Shown in pieces: positions 24,643 through 34,144 of a stretch of 64,000 nucleotides of DNA. Both the position numbers and the translations under genes were made by a program. Position 1 is the first letter of the stretch; every line of letters starts with the position of its first letter. Below the pieces are notes generated by a model. The model was not told the origin of the DNA. It saw nothing but the letters and a program-made list of their open reading frames with translations, and did not search any database. Origin of the DNA: a bacterium (lineage in GTDB: Bacteria; Joyebacterota; Joyebacteria; Joyebacterales; Joyebacteraceae); NCBI GenBank assembly GCA_025774935.1, contig JALGZK010000014.1, positions 1 through 64,000 on the forward strand, in the 5' to 3' direction.

Positions 24643-26313
24643 CTACTCCTCCGGTTCGTAGCTCCAGCCCCCCGCGCTTGGCAGCTCGAGCCCGGCCCCG
24701 TACTCGGCCGCGGCCTTACCGTCCGCCGCCTTGCCCTCCATGTGCACATGGAAGAGCTCGGGCAGCGGAAAGACGTTCCCGTTCTCCACTTCCCTGTTCT
24801 CGTAGAGCTCCTCGTAGAGCGCCCATTGGTCGTCCGACACGAGCCCTGCCTGGTGGGCCGCCTGCACGTTGGCATACGCGGCCTCCCAATAGGCTATGAC
24901 CCCCTCAGGGCCTCCTCGGTTACTCAGAATCTTCGTCGTCCAGTCGTCGCCCAGCCTGTAGGCGATCACGTCGATCCCCCAGACGGAACCGGGGACGTCG
25001 TAGTACGGATAGAGCCAGAACTTGTCGGGGTCGTCCGATGCCATCCACGCCTCTGCCTCGGGGAGCCCGTGCTCGGCTCCGTACCGGATGATCTCGACGA
25101 GGGCCTTCTGGAGGTCCCAGATCCCGTGCCACTGCGTGTAGTCTGCGCCCATCATGAGCGCGCCGTGGCGGAAGCGCCTGCCCTCGTGGTGCCAGATGTG
25201 GTAGCTCAGCTCCTCGGGGACCTCGTCGTAGCCGGCGACCCCGAACGGTGCGAGACCCTCGAACCCCGGCGTCACGATGATCCCCGCGTCGTTCATCGCG
25301 TCGAGCCACCGCCTCCCCTCGCGGTAGATCTCGTTGTACTGGAGCGCCGCCAGGTCCCCCTCCAGGAAGTACCGGTCGACGAACGGCCGGGCGTGGCACT
25401 GGAGACACGTTGAGACCATGTCCTCGCGCTTCTCCTGCCAGGAGAGGCCGCCGCCCCAGGCCTCGGTCGTCCGGATCGTCCACGGCGACTGCGTCTCCCA
25501 GGCCGTCCGCGCCCCCACGTCGTGCGTCGACGGCAGGTCGACCGTCGCGTCCATGTGGCACGTCGTGCAGGTCGGCCCGTCGAGGGGCGGGGGCTCTCCC
25601 CACTCCGCGTCGTAGTCGAGGTTGTCCCAGTTCCGCGAGCGGCTCATGAAGACGTTCCCGTGCTTCGACTCCTCCCATATCTCGATGTGCGGGTGGTCGG
25701 GACCGAGGTGGCACTCCCCGCACGTGTACGGGTTCCGCGCGACGGCGACGTCGGAGGAATGAACCGGGTGGCACGCACCGCACTCACCGACGCTCTGGTC
25801 GGGCCACATGTGGCCGATGTCGTGGCACTCCTGGCAGCCGTGCTTCGTCGCGATCGTGGGCTCGAAGACGTTCCTGTCGAACGACGCGGCGAAGAAGATC
25901 ATCGAGAGCGCGGAGTGCTTGCTCCTGCTGAACTCCTCGTACTCCCTCTCGTGGCAGGCCGCGCAGTCGCCGGCAGTGGGCTGCCGCGCTACAGATGAGC
26001 GGTAGTGCGACATGTGGTCCCACTCCCCTTCCTCGGCGGAGTGGCAGCCCATGCAGTCGACGCCCGTGGCGGCGTGCTCCGAGCGCGCCCACGCCTCGAC
26101 GAGCTTGGGCGTCAAGGCGCGGTGGCAATCGACGCACGTCGACGAGCCGTCACCGACGACCGCTCCCTCGAGAAGCGCGTCGAGCCTCGCGTCGAACGTC
26201 TCCGCGAGGGCGTCCGAGCCGCCGGTCCCCCACGCTCCCGCAGGGCCGAGCGAACCCAGGACCAGAACGACGAGCGCAAGTCCCACTGCCGTCAGTGCGT
26301 GCACTGCGCGCAT
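24643..26313 (-). CDS. Octaheme c-type cytochrome, hydroxylamine oxidoreductase-like
   Basis: 556 residues with a cleavable signal peptide (AVGLALVVLVLGSLGPAGAWG), so it is exported to the periplasm. Eight CxxCH heme motifs are present: CVDCH, CMGCH, CAACH, CQECH, CGACH, CGECH, CTTCH and CLQCH. The C-terminal half contains HHEGRRFRHGALMMGADYTQWHG, which resembles the hydroxylamine oxidoreductase (HAO) family and includes a Tyr in the region where, as I recall, oxidative HAOs carry the residue cross-linked to the catalytic heme. It could oxidise hydroxylamine or hydrazine, or work in the reductive direction on nitrite. No membrane quinone partner is encoded next to it. It lies between the zinc-finger phosphatase and the GIN gene with 3-nt gaps on both sides. 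Confidence 0.88.
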   Translation of the reverse strand: MRAVHALTAVGLALVVLVLGSLGPAGAWGTGGSDALAETFDARLDALLEGAVVGDGSSTCVDCHRALTPKLVEAWARSEHAATGVDCMGCHSAEEGEWDHMSHYRSSVARQPTAGDCAACHEREYEEFSRSKHSALSMIFFAASFDRNVFEPTIATKHGCQECHDIGHMWPDQSVGECGACHPVHSSDVAVARNPYTCGECHLGPDHPHIEIWEESKHGNVFMSRSRNWDNLDYDAEWGEPPPLDGPTCTTCHMDATVDLPSTHDVGARTAWETQSPWTIRTTEAWGGGLSWQEKREDMVSTCLQCHARPFVDRYFLEGDLAALQYNEIYREGRRWLDAMNDAGIIVTPGFEGLAPFGVAGYDEVPEELSYHIWHHEGRRFRHGALMMGADYTQWHGIWDLQKALVEIIRYGAEHGLPEAEAWMASDDPDKFWLYPYYDVPGSVWGIDVIAYRLGDDWTTKILSNRGGPEGVIAYWEAAYANVQAAHQAGLVSDDQWALYEELYENREVENGNVFPLPELFHVHMEGKAADGKAAAEYGAGLELPSAGGWSYEPEE

Positions 26314-26316
26314 GCG

Positions 26317-27291
26317 TTACCTCCTCCTGATCGCCATGATCGTCAGATCGTCGGTCCTCGGCCTGCCCGAGAGGAAGCCCTCGAGATCGGTCAGGCACTC
26401 CGAGACAAGCTCATCCGGAGGGAGCGAGCTGTGCGTCTTCAGAAGCTCGGCCACCCTCGCCGTTCCGTATTCCTCCCCCGAGGCGTTCTCCGCCTCGGAG
26501 AGACCGTCTGTGTAGAGGAACATCGTGTCCCCGGGCTCCAGTGCGAACTCGCTCGTCGAGAAACGGGCGTCGCGCGCGAAGCCGAGCGGCAGCCCCGTCG
26601 ACTCGACAGGCTCGACGCCGCCGCCCCGCGCGACCAGCGCGGGAAGGTGCCCGGCGCTGCAGACGTGGACCTCCCCTCCCGGTACTGCCATCCCGCAGAC
26701 GAGCGTGGCGAAGTGCGTCGGGAGAGTGCTCTCGCAGAACATGCGGCCCGCGCGCTCCATGACGTCCACGAGAGGCCGGTCCTGTGACAGGAGCGCGTGG
26801 AACGTCGCGTGGAGATGCGCCATCAGCATCGAAGCCGCGACGCCCTTCCCGCTCACGTCGCCGATGATGAAGTAGAGGTCGGGCCCCACGGTCAGGAGGT
26901 CGCAGTAGTCCCCGCTCACCGGACCCAGCCCCTCGTAGTGATAGACTGCCTCCCAGTCTCCAGTCACGAGGGAACGCTCCGGCAGGAGGCCCGCCTGGAT
27001 CTGCGCGGCGAGTTCGAGGTCGCCCTCGAGCACTCGCTGTTCGGCCGGGGTCATGTGGGAGAGGCAGATTCGTGCGAGAGGATCCGCCATGAGGCGCTCC
27101 GGTTCGATCGGTTCATCGCACATCTCGCAGATCCCGTACGTACCCGCGTCCATCCGCGCGAGCGCCGCGTCCACCTCCTCGAGAAGCCGCGCCACCTCGC
27201 CGTCGCCCGGCGAAGCACCGAGTGCGTCGCCGAGGAGAGAGCGCCGACTCTCGAGCTCGGCCCGGATCGGGCTGCCTGCGTTGTCAGCCAT
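26317..27291 (-). CDS. DksA-type zinc finger fused to SpoIIE-like PP2C phosphatase
   Basis: 324 residues from the ATG at 27291. Residues 1-80 form a helical hairpin followed by YGICEMCDEPIEPERLMADP and RICLSH: Cys55, Cys58, Cys76 and His79, a DksA/TraR-like finger with His in place of the last Cys. The rest is a SpoIIE/RsbU PP2C domain: LAAQIQAGLLPE linker, SGDYCDLL and FIIGDVSGKGVAASMLMAHL (metal Asp residues), CSAGHLPALV, TMFLYTDGLSEAEN and RTDDLTIMAI. Such phosphatases usually act on anti-sigma-factor antagonists. The zinc finger may place the phosphatase at RNA polymerase or sense stress. No anti-sigma gene is seen nearby. It is immediately upstream of the octaheme cytochrome. Confidence 0.85.
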   Translation of the reverse strand: MADNAGSPIRAELESRRSLLGDALGASPGDGEVARLLEEVDAALARMDAGTYGICEMCDEPIEPERLMADPLARICLSHMTPAEQRVLEGDLELAAQIQAGLLPERSLVTGDWEAVYHYEGLGPVSGDYCDLLTVGPDLYFIIGDVSGKGVAASMLMAHLHATFHALLSQDRPLVDVMERAGRMFCESTLPTHFATLVCGMAVPGGEVHVCSAGHLPALVARGGGVEPVESTGLPLGFARDARFSTSEFALEPGDTMFLYTDGLSEAENASGEEYGTARVAELLKTHSSLPPDELVSECLTDLEGFLSGRPRTDDLTIMAIRRR

Positions 27292-27358
27292 CTCCACGTC
27301 CCTCCTGCTCGTCGGAAACGGTCGGCTCGTTCCGCGACGCCTGCGCTTCCCGCCGACC

Positions 27359-27925
27359 TCAGTAGACCCAGGGGATGAGCCGCTTCGTGGTCCCGCGGTA
27401 CTCCGCGTACTCCTCGCCGAACGCCTCCTCGAGCGCCTGCTCCTCCACACGGATCCGGTACAGGACGGCCAGCGTCACCGGCACGAGGACGACGACGAGA
27501 CTCAGCCAGCTCACGTACGAAAGCCCCAGCCCCGTGAACGCGAGGAGGAGCCCCACATACGACGGGTGCCGCACCCACCGATAGAGTCCCGTCCGGACGA
27601 GCCTGTGTTCCTGGTGGATCGCGACGTCGCCCGTGAAGAACTTCCCCAGTTTGAGGATCGCGTGCCAACGGATCGCGAGACCCGCCAGAAGAAGCACGAG
27701 CGCGATGACCAGGAGCGCCTGACCGCTCACGCCGATCGGAGCCACCCGCGCGATCCCGAACACCAGGCCGGCGGGCACGCATACGCCGATCGTGATCCAG
27801 AGGACTCTCAGCGAGGCGCGGTCCCGAACCTCAGCGCCGCTCCGGCTCGCCCTCTTGACCCTTCCGAGCACGATCTCGGAGACGGCCCACGCGACGATCA
27901 CGACCTGGAGAATCCTGAGAAGCAC
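27359..27925 (-). CDS. Isoprenylcysteine carboxyl methyltransferase-like membrane protein
   Basis: About 188 residues with four to five membrane helices. The C-terminal half has LVRTGLYRWVRHPSYVGLLL and EEQALEEAFGEEYAEYRGTTKRLIPWVY, the conserved RHPxY and EE motifs of the ICMT/PEMT family, which bind S-adenosylmethionine at the membrane face. Bacterial members methylate lipids or other hydrophobic acceptors, or have unknown substrates. I prefer the GTG at 27925 over the TTG one codon upstream because GAGGGT is then better spaced. It lies about 30 nt after the S41 peptidase gene and 67 nt before the phosphatase gene. Confidence 0.85.
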   Translation of the reverse strand: MLLRILQVVIVAWAVSEIVLGRVKRASRSGAEVRDRASLRVLWITIGVCVPAGLVFGIARVAPIGVSGQALLVIALVLLLAGLAIRWHAILKLGKFFTGDVAIHQEHRLVRTGLYRWVRHPSYVGLLLAFTGLGLSYVSWLSLVVVLVPVTLAVLYRIRVEEQALEEAFGEEYAEYRGTTKRLIPWVY

Positions 27926-27955
27926 CAACGCTACCCTCGCACTTCGAGCCGGCGG

Positions 27956-29407
27956 CTACTCGGCCGCCCTCGCGATCTCCTCGTCGATGCGCCCGAGGAG
28001 GCTCGACGCCCAGCCGTTCCGCGGGTCGAGTTCGAGACAGCGCTCCAGGTTCGCCACGGCGCGCTCACGGTCGCCCCTCCGGACGTGGACCTCGGCCAGA
28101 CTGTGGTAGACGTTGGCGGACTCCGGGTGCATGTCGGCGTTGAACGCGTGAACGGCGAGCGCCATCTCGACCATGCCTCTGTCGAGGTAGTGATAGCCGA
28201 TGTCGTCGATTGACCCCTCGTTCAGGATGCCGGCCGCGAGCCCCCGTTCCAGGACGTCGCGCGAGACTGAGGTCGCCGCCTGCGCGTCGCCCTGCTCGAA
28301 GAGCGACTCAGCCCGCACGCCTTCCTCGAGGAGTTCCTCCATCGCGGCAACGTCCCGGGCCTCCCTGGCCGTCCGACGCTCTTCGGCAGCCTCGCGGGCC
28401 AGTTCGAGGGCGACGTCGAGCGCTTCGTCCGCGTCCGCCGGGACGTCGGGCACGACACCGACCCCCTCCCAGTTCGTACCCGTCGTCGGGTTGATCGAAC
28501 GACCCCAGGGAATCTTCGCCTCGAAGCGGCCGCCGATCCGGAACGGCCGCGTGACGTGTGCTCCGCCCATCGTCGTCTCGCCCACGACAGTCGCGCGCCC
28601 GAGAGCCTGGAGAGCGTATGAGAACCCCTCGCCTGCCGAGAACACGTCGTCGTCGGTCAGGATGTAGAGCGGTACGTCGGCCATCCGGGTCCCCGGCACG
28701 CTGTCCAGGGTCCACACTTCCTCCGTCACGTCGTCCGCCCGGAAGTACGCTGAGCCGATGAGGGTGGGCTCGTCGAAGAAGTAACTCGCGAGGAACTGCA
28801 CGGTCTCCGGCGGGCCTCCCATGACCTCGTCTCTGAGATCGAAGATGATCGCGTCCATGTTCGACAGGAACTCCATGACGGCGACCAACTTGTCGCGCGC
28901 AACGTAGAGCGAGCTGAAGGCCCTGAGATCCACGTACCCGACGTTGCCTCTCAGCCACTCGACGCGCATGACTCCGTAGTTGCCTCTCTGCAGGAAGTGC
29001 TGGTGGTCCAGCTCGTCGAGCGCGACGGAGAGGTCGTCGCCCTCTGTGACCCCGAACAGAGCGACCACCTTGAGGTGCCGGTCGCCGCTCACGCCCTGGA
29101 GATCCTCGTTGAGCGCGCTCGCGAACAGGTTCGGTCGGGTGATGTCGTCGTAGGCACCCTCCCGGAGTTCGGCGTTGATCCGCTCGACGCACTCCTCCGC
29201 GACGTCGACGAAGACGTAGTACTCGCTGAGGAGCTCGCTCACTCGCTCCACGACCATCTCGCGCTCCTCGGCGGTCACCGGCTCCATCTCCGGCTCCGGT
29301 CCCCCGCCGCTTTCGTTCCCGCACGACGGGAGCGCGGCAAGTGCAGCGGCAATCCACGCGCTCGTGAGGACGCGGCAGACCGTCCTGACCGTCCTGTGAC
29401 CGTCCAT
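27956..29407 (-). CDS. S41-family peptidase with C-terminal TPRs, lipoprotein
   Basis: 483 residues. A signal ending in ALPSCG gives a lipoprotein. The N-terminal helical part resembles the IRBP/Tricorn-type prodomain. The core has IIFDLRDEVMGGPPETVQFLASY, PLYILTDDDVFSAGEGFSYALQ (the likely catalytic Ser in SAGEGF) and ATVVGETTMGGAHV, all typical of S41 tail-specific-protease-like enzymes. The last 150 residues form TPR-like helices (NVYHSLAEVHVRRGDRERAV). It probably cleaves or binds proteins in the periplasm. It is co-directional with the kinase-like gene (39-nt gap) and the ICMT-like gene. Confidence 0.85.
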   Translation of the reverse strand: MDGHRTVRTVCRVLTSAWIAAALAALPSCGNESGGGPEPEMEPVTAEEREMVVERVSELLSEYYVFVDVAEECVERINAELREGAYDDITRPNLFASALNEDLQGVSGDRHLKVVALFGVTEGDDLSVALDELDHQHFLQRGNYGVMRVEWLRGNVGYVDLRAFSSLYVARDKLVAVMEFLSNMDAIIFDLRDEVMGGPPETVQFLASYFFDEPTLIGSAYFRADDVTEEVWTLDSVPGTRMADVPLYILTDDDVFSAGEGFSYALQALGRATVVGETTMGGAHVTRPFRIGGRFEAKIPWGRSINPTTGTNWEGVGVVPDVPADADEALDVALELAREAAEERRTAREARDVAAMEELLEEGVRAESLFEQGDAQAATSVSRDVLERGLAAGILNEGSIDDIGYHYLDRGMVEMALAVHAFNADMHPESANVYHSLAEVHVRRGDRERAVANLERCLELDPRNGWASSLLGRIDEEIARAAE

Positions 29408-29446
29408 GGGACACTCCTTGGGTCGCGACGCGGCACATCGTTCGGG

Positions 29447-30352
29447 CTAACCCGACATCTCTTCCCACAGCCCCGCGAGCTCCTCCGGGCCGAGGTCCAT
29501 CCCCTTCTCGGCGAACTCGTTGAGCCACCCCACGTCGAGGCGGACGGGTCCACACTCTACCAGGAACTCGGGGAACGTCCAACGCCGGCCACCGCCGCGG
29601 CCTCCCGGCACGTCCGACTGCGAGAGCGCGAACGTCTCGTAGCCCGCCGCCACTTCTTCCCGGCTCGCGGTCGGCGGGAGGTACGTGACGAGCGAGCTCA
29701 CGAACGATCGCCAGACCTCGGGTTCACGGAAGCTCATCTGGATGAACAGCCACCGGAACTGCTCGCTCGCCCACTCCGTGAGACGCGTGATCGGCCAGAG
29801 CGTCGCCCAGCCCCAGTCGATCATGCGCACCTCGATGTCGTTCCCGCTGCCGAGAATGAACAGGTGGTCGGCGCGTTCGTCGCGGTGGACGAGAAGCTGC
29901 TGCCTGTCTGCGATGACGAACCTGCCCATGAGGACGGCGAGCTCCCGGCCGTAGCGGGTGAGCTCTTCGAGCGTCGGGCGGCGCTCGCGGATGTTCGCCC
30001 CCGGCGGGAAGAACTCCTCGAGGATGATCCCGTCGTCGGAGACGTCCAGGACGAACGGCCCAACCGACCGCTGGGAGGCGAGCTCGGCGGTCTCGGGCTC
30101 CGAGCCGTGCGGCCGCTTCATGCCGTACATGCAGAAGGGCGGGTCGGTCGAGGCCTTCCTGACCGTGACCACCTCCACCTTGCGGCGCCCGCCCGCGATC
30201 GTGGCGAAGTCGAGCGCGAGCCTGCCCACCACGGGATCGTTCGGGTCGATCCTCAGGCAGCGGCAGACGTGTGCCTCGATGAGCTCGGCTCTGGTCTCGT
30301 TCGCGAGGACGAGGCGCTTGGATCCGGCGATCCGGTCGGCGAGGCTGGACAC
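29447..30352 (-). CDS. Kinase/phosphotransferase-fold protein
   Basis: 301 residues from a GTG at 30352 (AAGGGGA upstream). LLVHRDERADHLFI followed by RMIDWGWATLWP resembles the catalytic HxD and the metal-binding DWG of aminoglycoside-phosphotransferase-like small kinases. DDGIILEEFFPPG could be the adenine-pocket strand. The N-terminal glycine loop and catalytic Lys are unclear. The ORF-track start at 30412 lies upstream of the predicted transcription start and is unlikely. It is the first gene of the operon leading to the octaheme cytochrome. Its substrate is unknown; the fold call is moderate. Confidence 0.65.
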   Translation of the reverse strand: MSSLADRIAGSKRLVLANETRAELIEAHVCRCLRIDPNDPVVGRLALDFATIAGGRRKVEVVTVRKASTDPPFCMYGMKRPHGSEPETAELASQRSVGPFVLDVSDDGIILEEFFPPGANIRERRPTLEELTRYGRELAVLMGRFVIADRQQLLVHRDERADHLFILGSGNDIEVRMIDWGWATLWPITRLTEWASEQFRWLFIQMSFREPEVWRSFVSSLVTYLPPTASREEVAAGYETFALSQSDVPGGRGGGRRWTFPEFLVECGPVRLDVGWLNEFAEKGMDLGPEELAGLWEEMSG

Positions 30353-30402
30353 GGGGCGGTCCCCTTCGGAGGGAGTATCGGTAAGTGTTTGCTGACAGGA
30401 CG

Positions 30403-30431
30403 ATTGTAGCACCGCTCGCGGTGCCTGCCAA
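30403..30431 (-). promoter_or_regulatory. Promoter of the kinase/S41/octaheme operon
   Basis: Minus strand TTGGCA, 17 nt spacer, TACAAT. Transcription should start near 30396, about 45 nt before the GTG at 30352. This rules out the longer ORF starting at 30412. Confidence 0.7.
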
Positions 30432-30436
30432 GAAGT

Positions 30437-30461
30437 GAGCCGCCGGAGGAACCGGCGGCTC
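30437..30461 (-). terminator. Terminator hairpin of the ABC/M1 operon
   Basis: GAGCCGCCGG and CCGGCGGCTC form a perfect 10-bp stem with a 5-nt loop. It separates the stop at 30550 from the next promoter and is followed on the minus strand by ACTTCTT. Confidence 0.65.
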
Positions 30462-30549
30462 GTTCGGGGTACAACCCGGGTCGGGCGGGCATGTACGGAG
30501 GAGGCGGGGCGAGTCGAGCGGCGACCCGCCCCGGAAAGGGCCCCTCCGT

Positions 30550-33500
30550 CTAACCCGTCACTCGTTTCACGTTGTCGTCCGGCACGCGGTCGACGAGGAG
30601 GTGGCGCGGGTCGATCCCGGCGCGCGAGGGCTCCTCGTCCACCACGATCTCGATCTCGTTCGTCCCGCTCTCGAGGCGGTGCTTCTCGAGGTAGAGGAGC
30701 GGTTCCTCACCGTCCCCGTCCTCACGGCCGTAGACTCCCACCTCGATCCAGTCCTCGTGCGGGATCTCGGTCTCGACACCGCGTCCGTCGGCGCGCATCT
30801 TCCGCGACTGGAGTTCAAGCGTGACCGTGTACGTCCCGTCGCCGTTCTCCTCGAGCGTCGCCGCCTCGGCGCGGTTGTCGTAGAGCGTGATCGTCTCGAA
30901 CATGTCCTCGATCAGATACTCGTACTCGGGCGGTGTCGCCGCGCGGAGCGCCGCGACGAGATCGGTCGAGAGCGGGTACGGCGGGCCAACGAACCGGTGC
31001 TCCTCGACGTACTGCCGGAGCGCCGCGTTCATGGCCTCCTCCCCGATGTAGTCCCTGAGCGCGTAGGTCGCGAGGCTGCCCTTCCGGTAGTGCGTGTACC
31101 CGGTGTTCTCAACGAGCACGAGCGGAAGCTCTTCCTTGCGCTCCCGCCCCCTCCCCTGGAGGTAGCGGTCGAGCTCGTACGAGAGGAACTTCTCCATCGC
31201 CTCCCCGCCCTGGTCCTTCTCCATCACCATGAGCGCGGAGTACTGCGCGAAGCTCTCGTCGATGAACGTCCCGCCCCGCGCGAACGCCCCGGCGACCTGG
31301 TGCCCCCACCACTGGTGCGCCACCTCGTGCGCCGTGACGTAGTAGACCATGTCGATCACGCCCTCTCGTCGGAGGTCCTCCACGAAGTGGATCGACTCCG
31401 AGTACGGGATGGTCGTCGCGAACGACTGCGCGAAGGTCTGGTACCGCGGGAACTCGACAATCCTGAGCTGCCGATGCTGGTACGGCCCAAACTCCGCGCT
31501 CATGTACTCGAGCGTGTGCTGGATCGACTCGATCATGCGGTCGACGTTCATGTCGTGCTTCGGATGGTGATAGACCGCGATCTCGACGTCGTTCCAGCTC
31601 CCCGTTGCGACTTCGTATCGCCCCGAGATGAACGGGTAGAAGTGGAGGATCGGCACGTCCATCGTGTAGTGGAAGTACCGCCGGCCGCCCTCCTCCCACT
31701 CGTTCTCGAGATACCCCGCCGTGATCGCGACCTGGTCCGGGCTCGTCGAGAGCGTCGCCTCGTAGTTCACCCAGTCGGCGTCGTGGATGAAGATGCGGTC
31801 GCCAGCTCCCGGCTCGTCCGGGGCCGGCATCGACTCGTCCTTGGGAGGAAGATCGTGCTTCTTCCGCTCGTGGGCGTTCGCGAGCTCCTGCTCGGACCAA
31901 TAGCCGAACGAAGGAACGATGTGCGTGTTGTCGAGGAAGGTCCCGTTCTCGACCACCCTCACGTTCGACCGGGAGTTCACGAACCCCGGGTTCGTGATCC
32001 TGGCTGTGTAGTGGAGGTCGAACTCCTCTCCGGGGCCGAGGGGTTCGTCGAGCTCGTAGATCCGGTACCCGATCTCCCGGTCGTCGAGCGTGATCGCCTC
32101 GTCCGGCAGACTCAGGCTCGTGAGCTCGAGCATGCGGGCGTTCGCGACGTGGAGCTCTCCAATCGGCCCGTCGGTCTTGTTCCTGAGGACGAGATCGCCC
32201 TCGATCTCCACGCGCCGCTCCTCGGGGAAGATGTCGACCGCGAGCCTGACGTCGGTCACGCGCGGCTGCGGGACCTCCTCATACTGCTTGTACCGCTGTT
32301 CATACAGCGCCGAGAGTTCGCTCGAGCGTTTGGCGTCGACGAACTCGTTCAGCACGTTCGTGTTGTAGAAGATCCACCCTCCGACCACGACGAACGCCGC
32401 CAGCGACACTGCGAGCGCCGCGACCCGTGGGCGGGTCAGCCGACGCCGCGCTTCCTTCCACCGGAAGCGTCCCCGGACGTCGGTCCCGCGCACCCAGAAG
32501 AGCACGCTCAGGTAGAGGAGGACGGCCGACGCGAGCCCCCAGTAGAGGAGGAACCACGACACGGGTTTCGCGTAGTGACCGAGTCCGTTCATGTCGGAGT
32601 ACCGGTAGGATGGCGTCTCCCCGAAGAGGTAGAGGTTGTGCTCGATCGACATCGAGGCCACGACCTCGAGGAGGATGAAGTAGACGATCATGACCGAGAA
32701 CCCGGCCACCTTGTTGTTCGTGAACACCTGGCAAGCGATCGCGAGCGCGGCGACGGCGAACCACCCCGGGAGCTGAATGAGGAAGAGCCCGCGTATGTAG
32801 ATGCCGAGCTCGAAGTCGAAGTAGCCCTTCGACATCTGGAAGATGATCGTCACCACCATCGCGAGGACGAGCGCGAGGAAGTTCACGAGGAGAAGCGCCG
32901 AGAGCTTCGACGCCAGCGGCAACCAGTCCGGCACCGGCAGCGCCGACTGAATCTCGTGCTGGCCCGCCCCCCTCTCCCGCCAGACGAGCACGCCCGCGTA
33001 GACCAGCATGAAGATGAAGAGGAAGATCGAGAAGGTCCCCTCTATCGTGTCGACCATGATGCGCGTCAGGGGGTAGCTCTCGAGCTGGTCGAAGTCCGCG
33101 AAGAGCCCCCCGACCAGGTTGAAGACCCCGAAGACGAGGATCACGAGGAAGGGCACGCTCCGAACGAGCCCGAGCGACTCGGTGCGCGTCTGGTGCCAGA
33201 GCTGAATGAGCCGCGAGCGCGGAGTGAACGAGAGGGTCGGCGAGACGACCATCCCGGCCGGAAACGCGGGCGCCGCCCGTGCGGGCGTCATCTCCTCCGC
33301 GGACGCCTCAGCGACCGCGGCGCCCGCCCGACCCTTCTTCTCCGCCACTGAGAGCCTGAAGCGCCATATCGCGAACCCGAGCACCGCCGCTCCGACGCCG
33401 ACCCAGATCAGACGGTTCAGGAGCATCGGGCCCATGATCGGCGGCAGCATTGTGTTCCGTTCGACCACCGTCCAGTAGCGCGTGGCGGCGTTGAAGGCCT

Positions 33501-34140
33501 CCACACCAAACGGATCGAAGAGCGAGGCGGCGAAGACGCTCTCGAGGTCGCGCGTGAGGGTCCTCGAGATCGCCCAGAACGTCAGGAACCCGATCATCGA
33601 CACGTACGTGTAGAGGACCTTCCTCGTGAGCGCGGCGAAGGCGAAGAGGATCGCTCCCGCCAGGAAGAGGTTCGGGAGGACGAACACCCCAAGCGAGTAG
33701 GCGTACGGCACGAAGTTGAACGCCTGGATGCGTTCGGGGTCCTGCCACGGCATCACGCTCGCCAGCACGATCCCGAGCGCGGCCACGGAGACCGCCGCCA
33801 TCGCCGTCAGCAGGGACCCCGTGAACCTCCCTAGGAGGTACGCGGGCTTCCGGACTGGCGTTGCGAAGAAAAACTCGCTCGTCCGGTACTCGTAGTCGCG
33901 GTTCACCGCGGTCGCCACGAAGCCCGTGAGCGCGAGGAGCCCCATCACACTCATCATCCCGAGGAGACGGACGATCTCGAACGGAGAGTTCCGCGCGGCG
34001 TTCCCGATGGCGCCGCCCATCTGGACGGTGTCGGTCGCGATCGCGGAGAAGGTCATCGTGAAGAAGAGCGCGGCGAAGATGTAGACGGCCGGCTTCCGGA
34101 AACGGTAGAGGACCTCGAACTTGATGATGTCTGCGAACAT
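30550..34140 (-). CDS. ABC-2 type permease fused to M1-family aminopeptidase
   Basis: 1196 residues. The N-terminal half (to about 610) has roughly twelve membrane helices arranged as two ABC-2 permease units, with a soluble linker near 270-310. The C-terminal half is exposed outside the membrane and contains a gluzincin peptidase: VTAHEVAHQWWGHQ at about 937 (HExxH), then FIDESFAQYSA with the third zinc ligand Glu. The two-domain type occurs in other bacteria as an ABC permease/M1 aminopeptidase protein. It probably couples transport, or ATP-driven conformational change, to peptide trimming in the periplasm. The ATPase is encoded just upstream (4-nt gap). Substrate unknown. Confidence 0.9.
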   Translation of the reverse strand: MFADIIKFEVLYRFRKPAVYIFAALFFTMTFSAIATDTVQMGGAIGNAARNSPFEIVRLLGMMSVMGLLALTGFVATAVNRDYEYRTSEFFFATPVRKPAYLLGRFTGSLLTAMAAVSVAALGIVLASVMPWQDPERIQAFNFVPYAYSLGVFVLPNLFLAGAILFAFAALTRKVLYTYVSMIGFLTFWAISRTLTRDLESVFAASLFDPFGVEAFNAATRYWTVVERNTMLPPIMGPMLLNRLIWVGVGAAVLGFAIWRFRLSVAEKKGRAGAAVAEASAEEMTPARAAPAFPAGMVVSPTLSFTPRSRLIQLWHQTRTESLGLVRSVPFLVILVFGVFNLVGGLFADFDQLESYPLTRIMVDTIEGTFSIFLFIFMLVYAGVLVWRERGAGQHEIQSALPVPDWLPLASKLSALLLVNFLALVLAMVVTIIFQMSKGYFDFELGIYIRGLFLIQLPGWFAVAALAIACQVFTNNKVAGFSVMIVYFILLEVVASMSIEHNLYLFGETPSYRYSDMNGLGHYAKPVSWFLLYWGLASAVLLYLSVLFWVRGTDVRGRFRWKEARRRLTRPRVAALAVSLAAFVVVGGWIFYNTNVLNEFVDAKRSSELSALYEQRYKQYEEVPQPRVTDVRLAVDIFPEERRVEIEGDLVLRNKTDGPIGELHVANARMLELTSLSLPDEAITLDDREIGYRIYELDEPLGPGEEFDLHYTARITNPGFVNSRSNVRVVENGTFLDNTHIVPSFGYWSEQELANAHERKKHDLPPKDESMPAPDEPGAGDRIFIHDADWVNYEATLSTSPDQVAITAGYLENEWEEGGRRYFHYTMDVPILHFYPFISGRYEVATGSWNDVEIAVYHHPKHDMNVDRMIESIQHTLEYMSAEFGPYQHRQLRIVEFPRYQTFAQSFATTIPYSESIHFVEDLRREGVIDMVYYVTAHEVAHQWWGHQVAGAFARGGTFIDESFAQYSALMVMEKDQGGEAMEKFLSYELDRYLQGRGRERKEELPLVLVENTGYTHYRKGSLATYALRDYIGEEAMNAALRQYVEEHRFVGPPYPLSTDLVAALRAATPPEYEYLIEDMFETITLYDNRAEAATLEENGDGTYTVTLELQSRKMRADGRGVETEIPHEDWIEVGVYGREDGDGEEPLLYLEKHRLESGTNEIEIVVDEEPSRAGIDPRHLLVDRVPDDNVKRVTG

Positions 34141-34144
34141 CGTC

